36,412 nucleotides of DNA from Candidatus Thorarchaeota archaeon (GCA_018238205.1 JABCTV010000012.1:1-36412), one strand, 5' to 3'. Positions 26,319-35,321 are shown, counted from the stretch's first letter. The notes: generated from the sequence alone by a model not told the origin. Program-made: numbers and translations.

Positions 26319-26596
26319 CAATGGATTGCTAGTGTATGTCAAGTTCCCTATTTCCCAAACCCACGAGAAATGAGCCTCGGAACCTGTCTAGCGCGTATCC
26401 ATTTACGGCCAATCCACTAAGATGGCCGTTACCAACACTAACGCTCATCCGTTTTGTCATTAATATTCTTTGCCCAGATGATAGAGTTAGTATTATGGGC
26501 ATAATTTTAGTTAATGAGTGAACGGTTCCACAACTCTTATTCGGTTTCTAGTACAGGAACTCATCGTCCACAGAAAAAACTGCGGTGAAATGCCCT
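26319..26596. other. Divergent region upstream of coaBC with an inverted repeat
   Basis: This gap separates the unknown minus-strand gene from coaBC. It contains a perfect 7-bp inverted repeat, ACGGCCA and TGGCCGT, at 26405-26411 and 26423-26429 with an 11-base spacer. An AT-rich block near 26505-26516 could be the coaBC TATA region. The inverted repeat may be an operator. Confidence 0.35.
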
Positions 26597-27835
26597 ATGG
26601 AACATACATCCAAACTAATCAAGGGAAGCCTGAGTAGCGTGTTAGAAGGAAAGAAAATCACTCTATGTGTCACAGGTAGTGTTGCAGCAGTGGAATGCGT
26701 TGCCATATCAAGAAAGCTCATGCGCCATGGAGCAGAAATTTACACAGTAATGAGTGAAATGGGGACAAAGATTGTTCACCCATATTTACTCGAATGGGCA
26801 ACAGGCAACCCGGTTATCACTGAATTAACTGGTCAGATAGAACACATCACTCTGGCTGGAAAACATGATGGTCATGTTGATCTGGTGCTTATTGCTCCTG
26901 CAACAGCAAATACGATTGGAAAAGTAGCAAATGGTATTGATGATACTCCGGTTACAACAACAGTATCATCTGCTGTTGGTGCGAAAATACCTGTTGTAGT
27001 CGTACCTGCAATGCATGAATCCATGTATGATCACCCAGCAGTTATGGAAAACATTGAGAAACTCAAGTCAATGGGGATTGATGTTGTTTCCCCAAGGATG
27101 GAAGAAGCAAAAGCTAAGATTCCAGATGTGGATACAATTGTCGATTTTGTACTTGGAGTCCTTGGACCAAAGGATCTTGCAAATCATCATTTTGTTGTTT
27201 CAGCAGGACCTACGCGAGGTTGGATCGACCGCGTTCGATTCATATCCAATCCATCCACAGGTAAGATGGGAATAGCCATAGTCCACGAGTTGATTTCACG
27301 AGGTGCAACTGTTACACTGGTTCTTGGTCCAACTACACAAATACCCCCAGCTCAAGCAGAAGTAATCAACGTAACAACATCCGAGGAGATGATGGATGCA
27401 GTCATGAAGTCACTTACCAATCAGAAGACCGAGTGTTTCATCTCAACTGCAGCAGTTCTGGACTATGTACCATCCAAGAAAGAAGATAGTAAAATCGCAT
27501 CTGGGAAGAGTAGCCTTGCATTAGATTTGGTGCCAACAAAGAAGATCATAGAAGCAGCTCGTAAGAAATTCAAGAGTCTCTTTATTGTTGGATTTAAAGT
27601 TGAAACAGGTATAAGTAAAAAAGAATTGGAGAAGCGAGCAAGAACAAAAATTGACGCAGGGATTTGTAATCTTGTTGTTGCTAATGATGAACAGAAGAAA
27701 GGTGTTGCCTTCGAGTCCGATACAAATGAGGTTCTGATTGTGGGCCCAGAAGATTCAGTTGACCATGTTCCACTTGCATACAAACGGGAAATAGCACACC
27801 ATATAGTGGATACAATAGTGGAAAAGATGAAGTGA
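26597..27835 (+). CDS. coaBC: CoaBC: phosphopantothenoylcysteine decarboxylase / phosphopantothenate-cysteine ligase
   Basis: Bifunctional flavoprotein (Dfp) that adds cysteine to 4-phosphopantothenate and then decarboxylates the product to 4-phosphopantetheine. The N-terminal CoaC domain starts with LCVTGSVAAVECVAISRKL, has LIAPATANTIGKVANGI for FMN, and the conserved PAMHESMY. The CoaB domain starts near residue 190 with VVSAGPTRGWIDRVRFISNPSTGKMG. A late lysine-rich region (DLVPTKKIIE, IVGFKVETG) completes the site. GGTGA lies eight bases before the ATG at 26597, which is why I prefer it to the GTG at 26585. The neighbouring minus-strand unit encodes the preceding steps of the same pathway. 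Confidence 0.95.
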   Translation: MEHTSKLIKGSLSSVLEGKKITLCVTGSVAAVECVAISRKLMRHGAEIYTVMSEMGTKIVHPYLLEWATGNPVITELTGQIEHITLAGKHDGHVDLVLIAPATANTIGKVANGIDDTPVTTTVSSAVGAKIPVVVVPAMHESMYDHPAVMENIEKLKSMGIDVVSPRMEEAKAKIPDVDTIVDFVLGVLGPKDLANHHFVVSAGPTRGWIDRVRFISNPSTGKMGIAIVHELISRGATVTLVLGPTTQIPPAQAEVINVTTSEEMMDAVMKSLTNQKTECFISTAAVLDYVPSKKEDSKIASGKSSLALDLVPTKKIIEAARKKFKSLFIVGFKVETGISKKELEKRARTKIDAGICNLVVANDEQKKGVAFESDTNEVLIVGPEDSVDHVPLAYKREIAHHIVDTIVEKMK

Positions 27836-27845
27836 AAAGAAGCAC

Positions 27846-28208
27846 TCATAGAATATCAAGTAGAGCTTCAGCCATTCGTTTCATATCCATAAAGATGAGT
27901 CCTAATTGAGCATCCGCCTTGGCTAGTACTAAGAAGACTGCGCGATCACCTACTGAAGTTATGAGAGTATAACCTTTATCGCCTTTCACATAGATTTCAA
28001 GAAGAGTCCCACGGTCAAGCTCCATTGTTGCCTTTTCACCGAGAGATGTGATTGCTGCACTGATAGCCGCAACATTCTCTTGTTCACTTTCTGGTAGAGC
28101 TGAAGCAATCATAAGACCGTCTGGGGATACAAGTGCTGCACCTTCAACACCCGGGACTGTTTCAAAGTCACGGATGATTTTGTTGATGCTATCGACGCGT
28201 GTAGACAT
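27846..28208 (-). CDS. Roadblock/LC7 domain protein
   Basis: A single roadblock/LC7 domain of 120 residues. It has an N-terminal helix (TRVDSINKIIRDFETVPGVEG), a first strand pair AALVSPDGLMIASAL, a central helix ENVAAISAAITSLGEKATMEL, the strands LLEIYVKGDKGYTLITSVGDRAVFLVLA, and a C-terminal helix. In bacteria MglB, and in eukaryotes Ragulator and dynein light-chain subunits, use this fold to bind small GTPases. The ATG at 28208 has GAGGG seven bases before it. It is last in a same-strand series of GTPase, TPR protein and caspase-like membrane protein, which makes a GTPase-regulator role likely by inference. Confidence 0.9.
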   Translation of the reverse strand: MSTRVDSINKIIRDFETVPGVEGAALVSPDGLMIASALPESEQENVAAISAAITSLGEKATMELDRGTLLEIYVKGDKGYTLITSVGDRAVFLVLAKADAQLGLIFMDMKRMAEALLDIL

Positions 28209-28291
28209 ACTAGAACCCTCGAGCAATCCGAACAAGGGCTAGTCAGTGCAGGGAATATAAAACCTTATTGCAAACAGGCATAAAATGCGCA

Positions 28292-31200
28292 TTATACTCC
28301 AAAGAACTCCTTTGCATCGAATTTGCCATCTTCCTCTTTCTGCTTTCTCTGTTCTTCCTTGGATTTTCCTTTCGGTTTTGAACTCTTGTCACGTTTATAG
28401 GTGAAAGACTCACCGCGTCTTCGCTTCAGGTAGAACCAACCACCTACAGCAATTGCTACTACACCTACGAATAATCCAATAGTAAGCCAAGGGAAGGGAC
28501 GAATGAGGATATAATCTTCAATCACGAGTGATAATGTATCATAACCAGCTCTACTCGCTTCAAGTCTTATATCGAATGTACCCAGATGAGCATTAGTGAA
28601 TTCTCCATTTAGTGTGACTGTATATATCCCAGAACCAACTTCTACAACATCAGCTTCAGTGGTATTCAACCACAAATGAAGGTTAGCTGAAACTACAGCA
28701 TTGCCCTCCAAATCAGTTAGTTCCACAGTTATTGTAACGCTATCACTAGCCCAGATGATAACCTGGCTAAGTGATATATCCTTTACCAGAATTGATGGTG
28801 AATCTTTCCATTCTATCACGTTTTCAACAAATTCATCACGTGCAGCTCCAGTAGGGTCAATTGATGTTAGTGCTAACTTCCCTGAGCCTATAGAACTGGC
28901 GATAATTACTGGATTTGTTCCATCTGTTGCTAGAACGGAAAAATTAGCCCACAGAGATTCAAAGTGACCCTGATAGTCCATTGTGGTACTCAAATCGTTT
29001 GGTGAATCAAGAAGAGGATGATTAGTATCAACAATAGTTATTGAAGAGCCAGCTCCTGAATCATTGTATGATACAGACCATGGAAGCCAATTGATATCCT
29101 CCGATACGCCCATCACAGCTAGAATTCCACCAGCTCGAATATAATCATTAATTTCATCAGTAAACAGCAAGAGATCATCGTGAAATAGGGGAAGTGTGTC
29201 GGGTTCAATAATAACAGAATCTCTCAGTGATAGTAAGTCAACAAAATCGGAGAAATTTGAACTCTCATAGTAATCAAAGTCTACAGCTATTGTTGATAGA
29301 GCATCTTGAAGGTATGATGATGCCCCTAGTACAGCTGCAGAAGGAACACCACTTCCTGGTGTATGTGTGTCAAAAACTTCAGACTCCGGATCAATAGTTG
29401 CAACATGGGGAGCACTGACAGGTTCATAGAGTCGAACTGAGGGGTCTCCAAAAAGAATTTGTTGATTAGCATAATCTTGGAGGTCAAGAGGGGTTGGAGG
29501 ATTTGAATAATCAGAGGATGTGAGTGTAAGACCATTTGAAAGAGATTCACCAATTGTGCCTCCTTCGCTAAGTCCTTGGGCGAGTAAAACTGAGAGCATA
29601 CCTGCTGCTTTGAAATAAACAGTTCTGGGTGCGGCAATTACAGATACTGCACCATGTTGCATAAGCATCAAAGGCATATCAGTCCCACCAAGAAGACAAG
29701 CTGTTAGAATCACAATCGGCGAGCCTATGTTATCTAACTCAGCTTCTAATTCATCTGTTGATCGTATGACATGGTTTGCAGCTTCATCAGCGAAAGCAAC
29801 GGGATTTACTAATCTATTGGCATCTGTGGAACTCTCACGAACGGATAGACTCTCTTCAAATCCGTATGGGCTTTGTGAATTCCTTAGTGAGAAATAGCCT
29901 AGACCACTTGGTCTATCTGGAGGGTCTCTTGGTAGTAGCGTTAGTGTTCCATGAGTACTTAATGTCCACAACGCAACTTGTGAATCGAGTTGCGAAAACA
30001 CCTCAGTAACGCCAACTTCTTGTTCAATCTCAAAACCAGCAGATTCGAGGGCATCTGTAGTATTCTCTAACTGATAAAGGAGATATGAGTCATGATTGTT
30101 ATCTGTAAATGAAGCTCCATCAGTATAAGCATACATACTAACAAGAGAGGTATCTGCATTTTCAGCCGTCAGGAAAAGATATCGGTGCAACAATCCGCGG
30201 TTTATGATTATTGAAGCTTGAGCGGGGTTTTCGGCAGGTATTCGGCCAGGTTGAAAATCACATTGTAGTGATCTATCAAAGCTTATTGGTAAGAGAGTCA
30301 TAGGTGCAACAACAACAACGGGTTGTGGAGATGTTGAATTATATGCTCCACGGAGGGTTAAGAAGCTCTCAAAATCATCAAAAGACTTCATCATAGAGAA
30401 TTTGTTTGGAATACGTTCATCATACCATCCATTTTCCGCCCGATTTTCGTATTTGTTGACCACATAGACATTGTTGATATCGGGACCTATCAAATATGGA
30501 GCCCATGTTTCTTGTGCTCTAGTAGTTAGGTGATTATCAGTTCCACACAATGAAAAGATTGGACTTCCGTGAACTGCTGCAGAGTAGGCAGCAGGTCCGA
30601 AGAATTCATTGTTATCACCTGTAGGTATAGTGATTACAATATCTGGATTCTCAGACTGTGTGATGATATTGCTTGATACTGATGTGTAACTATCAAGATT
30701 GGTAACAGATGATGGAAGAGCTGACAAATCAGTGACGAGTGAGGAGCTGTGGATATTAAGTGGATCAACAAGGATTGCAGTATTTACTCCAAGTCTAGTC
30801 AACGCCCACTCAGTTTTCGAAGGAACTTGATTCTCGTCAACATAAAGCAATGGAACATTTAGTAAAGAAGCAAGAACTGCACCATTGGCTGCAGATTCCA
30901 AGTATGCTTGAAGGTCAGAGGGAAGTTCTGAGATTGCCCAAGATATTTCGATATTGTTCTGCTCGTCTATGGCATCAGCCCATGCAGCTACAATAGCCCA
31001 ATCACCTTCCATAGGATAAGGAAGGTCAATAGTTTCATCTCCAGGATTGGCGATAACACTTCCTGCAGGAGCCCACATCGCAAGTCGACCAGTAGGATCA
31101 ATGAGAGCCAGATTGAGATCTGTAGCAGCATTATCCCAAGTCAAAGAAACATTTAGCCAATCAGCTCCTGAGGGAACAGTCACCGCCTGCGTGAAACCTG

Positions 31201-32131
31201 GATGGTAAACAACCTCACATTCCATATTGGTAGTGCCTGCAGAATTTCTTGTGATGTTCATTGTCCATTCACCATCACTCGTGACAGGTACCCAGAAATT
31301 AAGAGGAACTGGAGAGGCTACATATCCTATATGTCTTGAGAAATATATTTGAGTGTACACAGAATAATCTACAATTGTTCCTGTAGGGTCAATCAGTTCA
31401 TGAGTCAGTATCTCAGTACCAGTCCAATTGAACCGACCCTCAATCCAACCAGCCCATGTTGGAGATTCAAAAGTTATACTAGTAGGTTCAAGATTATCAA
31501 CTACGCTGCCACTAAATTCGGAAAGCTGTGATGCTTGATTCTCAAAAGTATGTGTAGCACTTCCTATTGTTGGAGCACTAGTATCAAAACTATCCTTTGA
31601 CAAAGCGATAACTGCAGTATTACTCGTCCGCCACTCTGAAACTGCTACTGTTGCAGCTATGTTGGCAGAGCTGGTTCCTGATATTCGAGGATAGATTTTA
31701 GATCCTAAATCGTACTGAAGATTAGTCAGCATAGACTCTGAATAGTCACCTATCGCCATTACTTGGGTAAGTCCTCCATCGATATCTGTATACTCCACCC
31801 AATCTTCCAGCAACCACGCTTCACTGTCAGATCCAGAGGTGTAGATGAGTGGTGAGATATATTGAGCATCATTGTAACTGAATACGGATGCAGGAATCGC
31901 CGACATATACGCAAAATCATCGATGTAAGAATTTGAATCGGGAGCAACAATAGTGAGTCTTCTAAGAGGGATCTGAGAAGAACTTGCACTTGGTATGGCA
32001 TGATAGGCATTTGATATGTCTGAGGGGGGAGATAGATTTGTCAGTAGCCCAGGCATTAATGGGACTATTGCAGAACATATCAAAATGAATAGAAATATTG
32101 GCGTGATTATCTTTCCGTTCCTGTAACTCAA
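28292..32131 (-). CDS. Very large membrane-anchored caspase-fold (C25/gingipain-like) protein
   Basis: A 1279-residue protein with an N-terminal hydrophobic signal segment (about 8-30) and a long extracytoplasmic part. The middle resembles clan CD cysteine peptidases of family C25. The catalytic His is in LSTHGTL (His727) and Cys in LTACLLGG (Cys812). HGAVSVIAAPR and FGDPSVRLYEP follow, as in gingipains. Before it, about 315-400 resembles a PPC-type beta-sandwich (NVSLTWDNAATDLNLALIDPTG). After it come a GATase-like alpha/beta segment and an Ig-like domain. A transmembrane helix at about 1214-1235 and a lysine-rich 44-residue tail, predicted cytoplasmic, end the protein. The TTG start has GGAGTGA seven bases upstream. 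Activity and target are unknown. Confidence 0.85.
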   Translation of the reverse strand: MSYRNGKIITPIFLFILICSAIVPLMPGLLTNLSPPSDISNAYHAIPSASSSQIPLRRLTIVAPDSNSYIDDFAYMSAIPASVFSYNDAQYISPLIYTSGSDSEAWLLEDWVEYTDIDGGLTQVMAIGDYSESMLTNLQYDLGSKIYPRISGTSSANIAATVAVSEWRTSNTAVIALSKDSFDTSAPTIGSATHTFENQASQLSEFSGSVVDNLEPTSITFESPTWAGWIEGRFNWTGTEILTHELIDPTGTIVDYSVYTQIYFSRHIGYVASPVPLNFWVPVTSDGEWTMNITRNSAGTTNMECEVVYHPGFTQAVTVPSGADWLNVSLTWDNAATDLNLALIDPTGRLAMWAPAGSVIANPGDETIDLPYPMEGDWAIVAAWADAIDEQNNIEISWAISELPSDLQAYLESAANGAVLASLLNVPLLYVDENQVPSKTEWALTRLGVNTAILVDPLNIHSSSLVTDLSALPSSVTNLDSYTSVSSNIITQSENPDIVITIPTGDNNEFFGPAAYSAAVHGSPIFSLCGTDNHLTTRAQETWAPYLIGPDINNVYVVNKYENRAENGWYDERIPNKFSMMKSFDDFESFLTLRGAYNSTSPQPVVVVAPMTLLPISFDRSLQCDFQPGRIPAENPAQASIIINRGLLHRYLFLTAENADTSLVSMYAYTDGASFTDNNHDSYLLYQLENTTDALESAGFEIEQEVGVTEVFSQLDSQVALWTLSTHGTLTLLPRDPPDRPSGLGYFSLRNSQSPYGFEESLSVRESSTDANRLVNPVAFADEAANHVIRSTDELEAELDNIGSPIVILTACLLGGTDMPLMLMQHGAVSVIAAPRTVYFKAAGMLSVLLAQGLSEGGTIGESLSNGLTLTSSDYSNPPTPLDLQDYANQQILFGDPSVRLYEPVSAPHVATIDPESEVFDTHTPGSGVPSAAVLGASSYLQDALSTIAVDFDYYESSNFSDFVDLLSLRDSVIIEPDTLPLFHDDLLLFTDEINDYIRAGGILAVMGVSEDINWLPWSVSYNDSGAGSSITIVDTNHPLLDSPNDLSTTMDYQGHFESLWANFSVLATDGTNPVIIASSIGSGKLALTSIDPTGAARDEFVENVIEWKDSPSILVKDISLSQVIIWASDSVTITVELTDLEGNAVVSANLHLWLNTTEADVVEVGSGIYTVTLNGEFTNAHLGTFDIRLEASRAGYDTLSLVIEDYILIRPFPWLTIGLFVGVVAIAVGGWFYLKRRRGESFTYKRDKSSKPKGKSKEEQRKQKEEDGKFDAKEFFGV

Positions 32132-32241
32132 CTGAAGTTCACTCCATTGGAAGACACTCCAAGGTAGGAAACTTAGTAAATAGAGTTATCCCGTTGAAAT
32201 GTTAGAACTAGAATTTAGGATGAATAACAACCTCTTAGAAG

Positions 32242-33096
32242 TTAGTCACCAATATCTAGTAAGTCATCATCAGCAGCAAGAGATTCTTCTTCTTCTGGAA
32301 GGTTATCTCTCAAGTCATCAATGACACGCCTCAGTCTTCGTCGGGTAGCTTTAGGGATATCCCACATCTTCTGTTCTGCTCTATCAAGAACTTCTCTTGA
32401 GATATCAAAGATTTCAGCTTCAAAATAGTTCTTGGCGGCATCTACGAACATCTCGGCTGCTCTTTTCTCGTCACCATTTGTTTCTGAGATGTCACCTAGA
32501 AGAGATTGAGCATCAGCCATACCAGCCTTGTCACCCATCTCTTCGTAAATCTTCAAGGCTTTCTTAATTGATGCTTTCGCTGCAACCCAATCTTCTTTGT
32601 CAACATGAGCCGCACCCATATCCATGACTACACTAGCCATTCCTTGAGTGTTGTCAAGGGTTTTGTATGATCTCTGAGCTTTCTTGAAATAGCTCATCGC
32701 TTCATCAAAACTTCCCTGTCCTAAGTTTGCTAAAGCGAGACCATAAACTGCATCTGCAGAACCACTCTTATTGCCTGTTTTTTCAAAGAGTTTCATGGCG
32801 GACTCGAGGGCGGATACTGCTTCATCCCACTGTTCTAGATTAATACCAGCAACACCTAGATTGTACATAGTATCGCTCGTACCTGTTTCATCCTTGAGGT
32901 CTTTGTAGATTTGCTTAGACTCTTGGAAGCACTTGTGAGCTTCCTCAAACTCAGCAACTGACATATAGATATTGCCAACTGTATTGTACGTCTTTGCAGC
33001 TTCCTCTTTCGCTCCAGATTTAAGCGCTGCTGCTGCGTGTTCAAGTAGATCAGCAGGGTCCATGTCATCGATTACAGTTTCCGGTTCTTCTGTCAT
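32242..33096 (-). CDS. Tetratricopeptide repeat protein
   Basis: 284 residues with about five TPR units of the 40-residue type from about 35 to 235, for example AKTYNTVGNIYMSVAEFEEAHKC, DTMYNLGVAGINLEQWDEAVSAL and DAVYGLALANLGQGSFDEAMSYF. A basic helix (ATRRRLRRVIDDLRDNL) and a strongly acidic tail follow. TPR proteins are scaffolds, and no enzyme motif is present. GGTGAG precedes the ATG. It lies 69 bases after the GTPase gene and 110 bases before the caspase-like gene on the same strand, so it may link those products. Confidence 0.93.
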   Translation of the reverse strand: MTEEPETVIDDMDPADLLEHAAAALKSGAKEEAAKTYNTVGNIYMSVAEFEEAHKCFQESKQIYKDLKDETGTSDTMYNLGVAGINLEQWDEAVSALESAMKLFEKTGNKSGSADAVYGLALANLGQGSFDEAMSYFKKAQRSYKTLDNTQGMASVVMDMGAAHVDKEDWVAAKASIKKALKIYEEMGDKAGMADAQSLLGDISETNGDEKRAAEMFVDAAKNYFEAEIFDISREVLDRAEQKMWDIPKATRRRLRRVIDDLRDNLPEEEESLAADDDLLDIGD

Positions 33097-33165
33097 TAGG
33101 ACTCACCTAGACAATATATGACGTTGCAGTTCATTTCGCTTTTGATTCTTTCTAAAGAAACATCA

Positions 33166-33867
33166 TCATCGACGCATAATGGTAACAGGATCTTTCAAGA
33201 TAGATCGAACAGCATCCTTGACAATAAACTGCTCATCACCTACTTGAACTTCAAGAAGTTTTCTCAACTCGAATCGGCGTAGATAACCCACAGCCTGTTC
33301 ACGGTCAAGATTGAGATCCTTCATCAATTTACTAAGACCATCTTTTGCACCGTCGTATTCAGCGAACTTTCCAAAAACAGAACTCCACTGCATCATAACT
33401 AGATAAAGCAGGGTTCTAAGCATACTATCTACGTTCTCACCAGTTTTAGCAGATACTGGGAATACTGGTAATCCAGCTAAGAAACGCAAATTCTTTCTCA
33501 ATTTATCAACTGGACGAGATTCGGTCACATCTTGCTTATTCGCAGCAACAACACATGGAACGCCAGGTAAGAAGAAAGCAATTTCGCGGAAGAAAAGCTT
33601 GGCACGTTTATCTGATTCAGGGTCTACTGAATCGACTACGAAAATAATACCGTCTGCACCTGAACTGAGTATTTTCCGCATTGTCCGGAATCTCAGCAAG
33701 CCAGGAGTACCAAACATGAAGACATTCATTCCATCTACATTCGCAAGACCATGATCCATCGCTATCGTGGTACCTCGACGTTCTATGTTGATGCAAGACC
33801 CGTTGGTAATGTGATGAATCATCAAACTTTTTCCGGCTTCATATGGACCTGTTACAACAATCTTCAT
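33166..33867 (-). CDS. Small Ras-like GTPase with C-terminal winged-helix-like domain
   Basis: A GTPase of the archaeal COG2229-like group. The P-loop GPYEAGKS is at 7-14, a candidate switch I Thr lies in RGTTIAMDHG (31-40), G3 FGTPG is at 52-56, G4 NKQD at 110-113 and G5 SAK at 139-141. The catalytic Gln after the DxxG-like motif is absent: the motif reads FGTPGLLRF where Ras has DTAGQ. Residues about 175-233 (GLSKLMKDLNLDREQAVGYLRRFELRKLLEVQVGDEQFIV) look like a small winged-helix domain. It is first in the series leading to the TPR, caspase-like and roadblock genes. Confidence 0.9.
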   Translation of the reverse strand: MKIVVTGPYEAGKSLMIHHITNGSCINIERRGTTIAMDHGLANVDGMNVFMFGTPGLLRFRTMRKILSSGADGIIFVVDSVDPESDKRAKLFFREIAFFLPGVPCVVAANKQDVTESRPVDKLRKNLRFLAGLPVFPVSAKTGENVDSMLRTLLYLVMMQWSSVFGKFAEYDGAKDGLSKLMKDLNLDREQAVGYLRRFELRKLLEVQVGDEQFIVKDAVRSILKDPVTIMRR

Positions 33868-34059
33868 TCCTCAACACCCGTATCCAAAGCTTAGGTTGCA
33901 TTCCCAGTTATCGTATGGGTGTTAAATGGTTTGTCGTCATTAATCCTGAACTAATTGATATGCGCAACAGGATGGCGCCTTCGGTACTGTTACCAACCCA
34001 TAATATTATATCGACAAAACACGTATTATTTACTTGAATACGTTTAGGAGCGAAGATAA
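33868..34059. other. Intergenic region between divergent genes
   Basis: This holds the promoters for the minus-strand GTPase gene and the plus-strand 54-residue gene. AT-rich blocks at about 34000-34010 and 34022-34031 are TATA candidates. I see no other structure. Confidence 0.35.
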
Positions 34060-34224
34060 TTGTTAGAATCAAAAAACTTTCAGAAGGATGATTTCTGGCT
34101 CTTTCACGATGTAGAGGACCAAGAAGTAATGGAACTTAGAAAATTTATCGATCCTGAATTCGATCTCAGTTCAATAAAGGGAATTGACATAATAATCGAT
34201 AAACTCAATCATCTACTGGAATAG
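34060..34224 (+). CDS. Small acidic protein, 54 residues
   Basis: A short gene with a TTG start supported by AGGAG nine bases upstream. The product begins MLESKNFQKDDFWLFHDV and continues with EVMELRKFIDPEFDLSSIKG, ending in an amphipathic helix (DIIIDKLNHLLE). It is strongly acidic with regularly spaced hydrophobic residues and looks like a real folded or helix-forming protein. I do not recognise the family. Its 3' end faces selD (stop to stop 65 bases), within the region that would also be the selD 3' untranslated region. Confidence 0.6.
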   Translation: MLESKNFQKDDFWLFHDVEDQEVMELRKFIDPEFDLSSIKGIDIIIDKLNHLLE

Positions 34225-34226
34225 AA

Positions 34227-34288
34227 GAAGAGACTGGCCGCTCGCAGCAGCAGTCCTCCAATACCATATCCAGATGGTTTCAGGTATT
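34227..34288 (-). promoter_or_regulatory. Candidate SECIS region in the selD 3' end
   Basis: Archaeal selenocysteine insertion elements usually lie in the 3' untranslated region. Directly after the selD stop, 34283-34288 (AATACC) pairs with 34260-34265 (GGTATT). The enclosed loop has TGAAA on the 5' side and GGAT on the 3' side, reminiscent of the GAA/A internal loop of archaeal elements, with only CC/GG as upper pairs. A second hairpin (34251-34256 with 34231-34236, then 34245-34248 with 34237-34240, CGAG loop) follows and is trailed by a pyrimidine run, so it may be the terminator. Which of the two works, if either, is uncertain. Confidence 0.4.
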
Positions 34289-34289
34289 T

Positions 34290-35321
34290 TCACGGGAACT
34301 CAGTCTCGATAAACTGAACATCCTGCGCCAATAAGGCACAAGGTGATCCTTCAGAACTCATAGCTTTTCCAACAGTCCAACAAGGCAGACCCTTATCTGC
34401 CAGTAGTTCATGGAATAATTCAACCTTGGTTGATTCCATAAAGACAAGCATACCCCCAGCAGTTTCAGCACCAAAGCCAGAAGCAAGCTTATGACCAAAG
34501 AACTCCGCAAGTTTGAGAGCTCCTTTGATTACTGGTAATCTATCAATTACCACATCAACACCACTTAGTGAACTCACATTGCTCGCATGACCAAGAAGAC
34601 CGAATCCAGTTATATCAGTCGCAGCATTGACACCAACCTCATTCATTGCTTGTGCAACTTCAAGATTGCTTTTTGTCATTATGCGAACAGCCACATCCTG
34701 CATTTTAAGCAGAGATTGTTCGTCAAACTTGGTCAGCAGTGCATCACGCTTCTCATCTTGCAGGTCCCTATAGGACCGCATTGCTGATTGGACACCTAGC
34801 GGTTTGGTGAGAACTGCAACATCTCCAAGTTTTGCCCCACTCGAATACACAATGTTTCGAGGATGAGTCACACCAAGAGAAATACCACCAAATACAGGAC
34901 AGGGGTTGTGGATAGTCTGGCCGCCAGTAAGTTTTGACCCGAGATCCTTCATGAAGCAACTCATTCCTTTGAGTACTCCGACTACTATTTCCTCTGGCAA
35001 ATCCGTAGGATAAGCAAGAAATGCCTGAAGAGATACGATATCTGTCGCCCCCATAGCAAACACATCGTTTGTTGCATTACAGGCGATAATTTCGCCTTGA
35101 ATATGGGGATCATCATGAATCGGTGTGAAGATGTCAACATTCTCTACAACTGCTACATCATCATTGACGATGCGGACCACAGCATCATCACCAATATCTT
35201 CGCTTTGAAAATCTTCAGAGAGAAGACCAGCAGTGGTGAGAAGTCTTGTGAGATCACTTTGTTTGACCTTACAGCTTCAGCCATGAGTTGTTACCATTGC
35301 AGTGAGTCTTATCTCAGTCAC
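34290..35321 (-). CDS. selD: Selenophosphate synthetase, a selenoprotein with in-frame UGA
   Basis: Makes selenophosphate from selenide and ATP for selenocysteine synthesis. The frame is open for 296 codons from 35180. Extended upstream, it crosses one TGA (35277-35279) inside THG-U-SCKVKQSDLTRLL, which aligns with the SelD active site G-(C/U)-x-C-K. The UGA therefore encodes Sec15, next to Cys17 and Lys18. Upstream residues TEIRLT also match SelD N-termini. Later blocks include CNATNDVFAMGA, GGQTIHNPCPVFGG and DITGFGLLGHAS. The GTG at 35321 with AAGGAGG 11 bases before it gives 343 residues, the normal length. ATGs at 35357, 35387 and 35399 are also in frame, and the shared TATA box would favour one of these. 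Confidence 0.93.
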
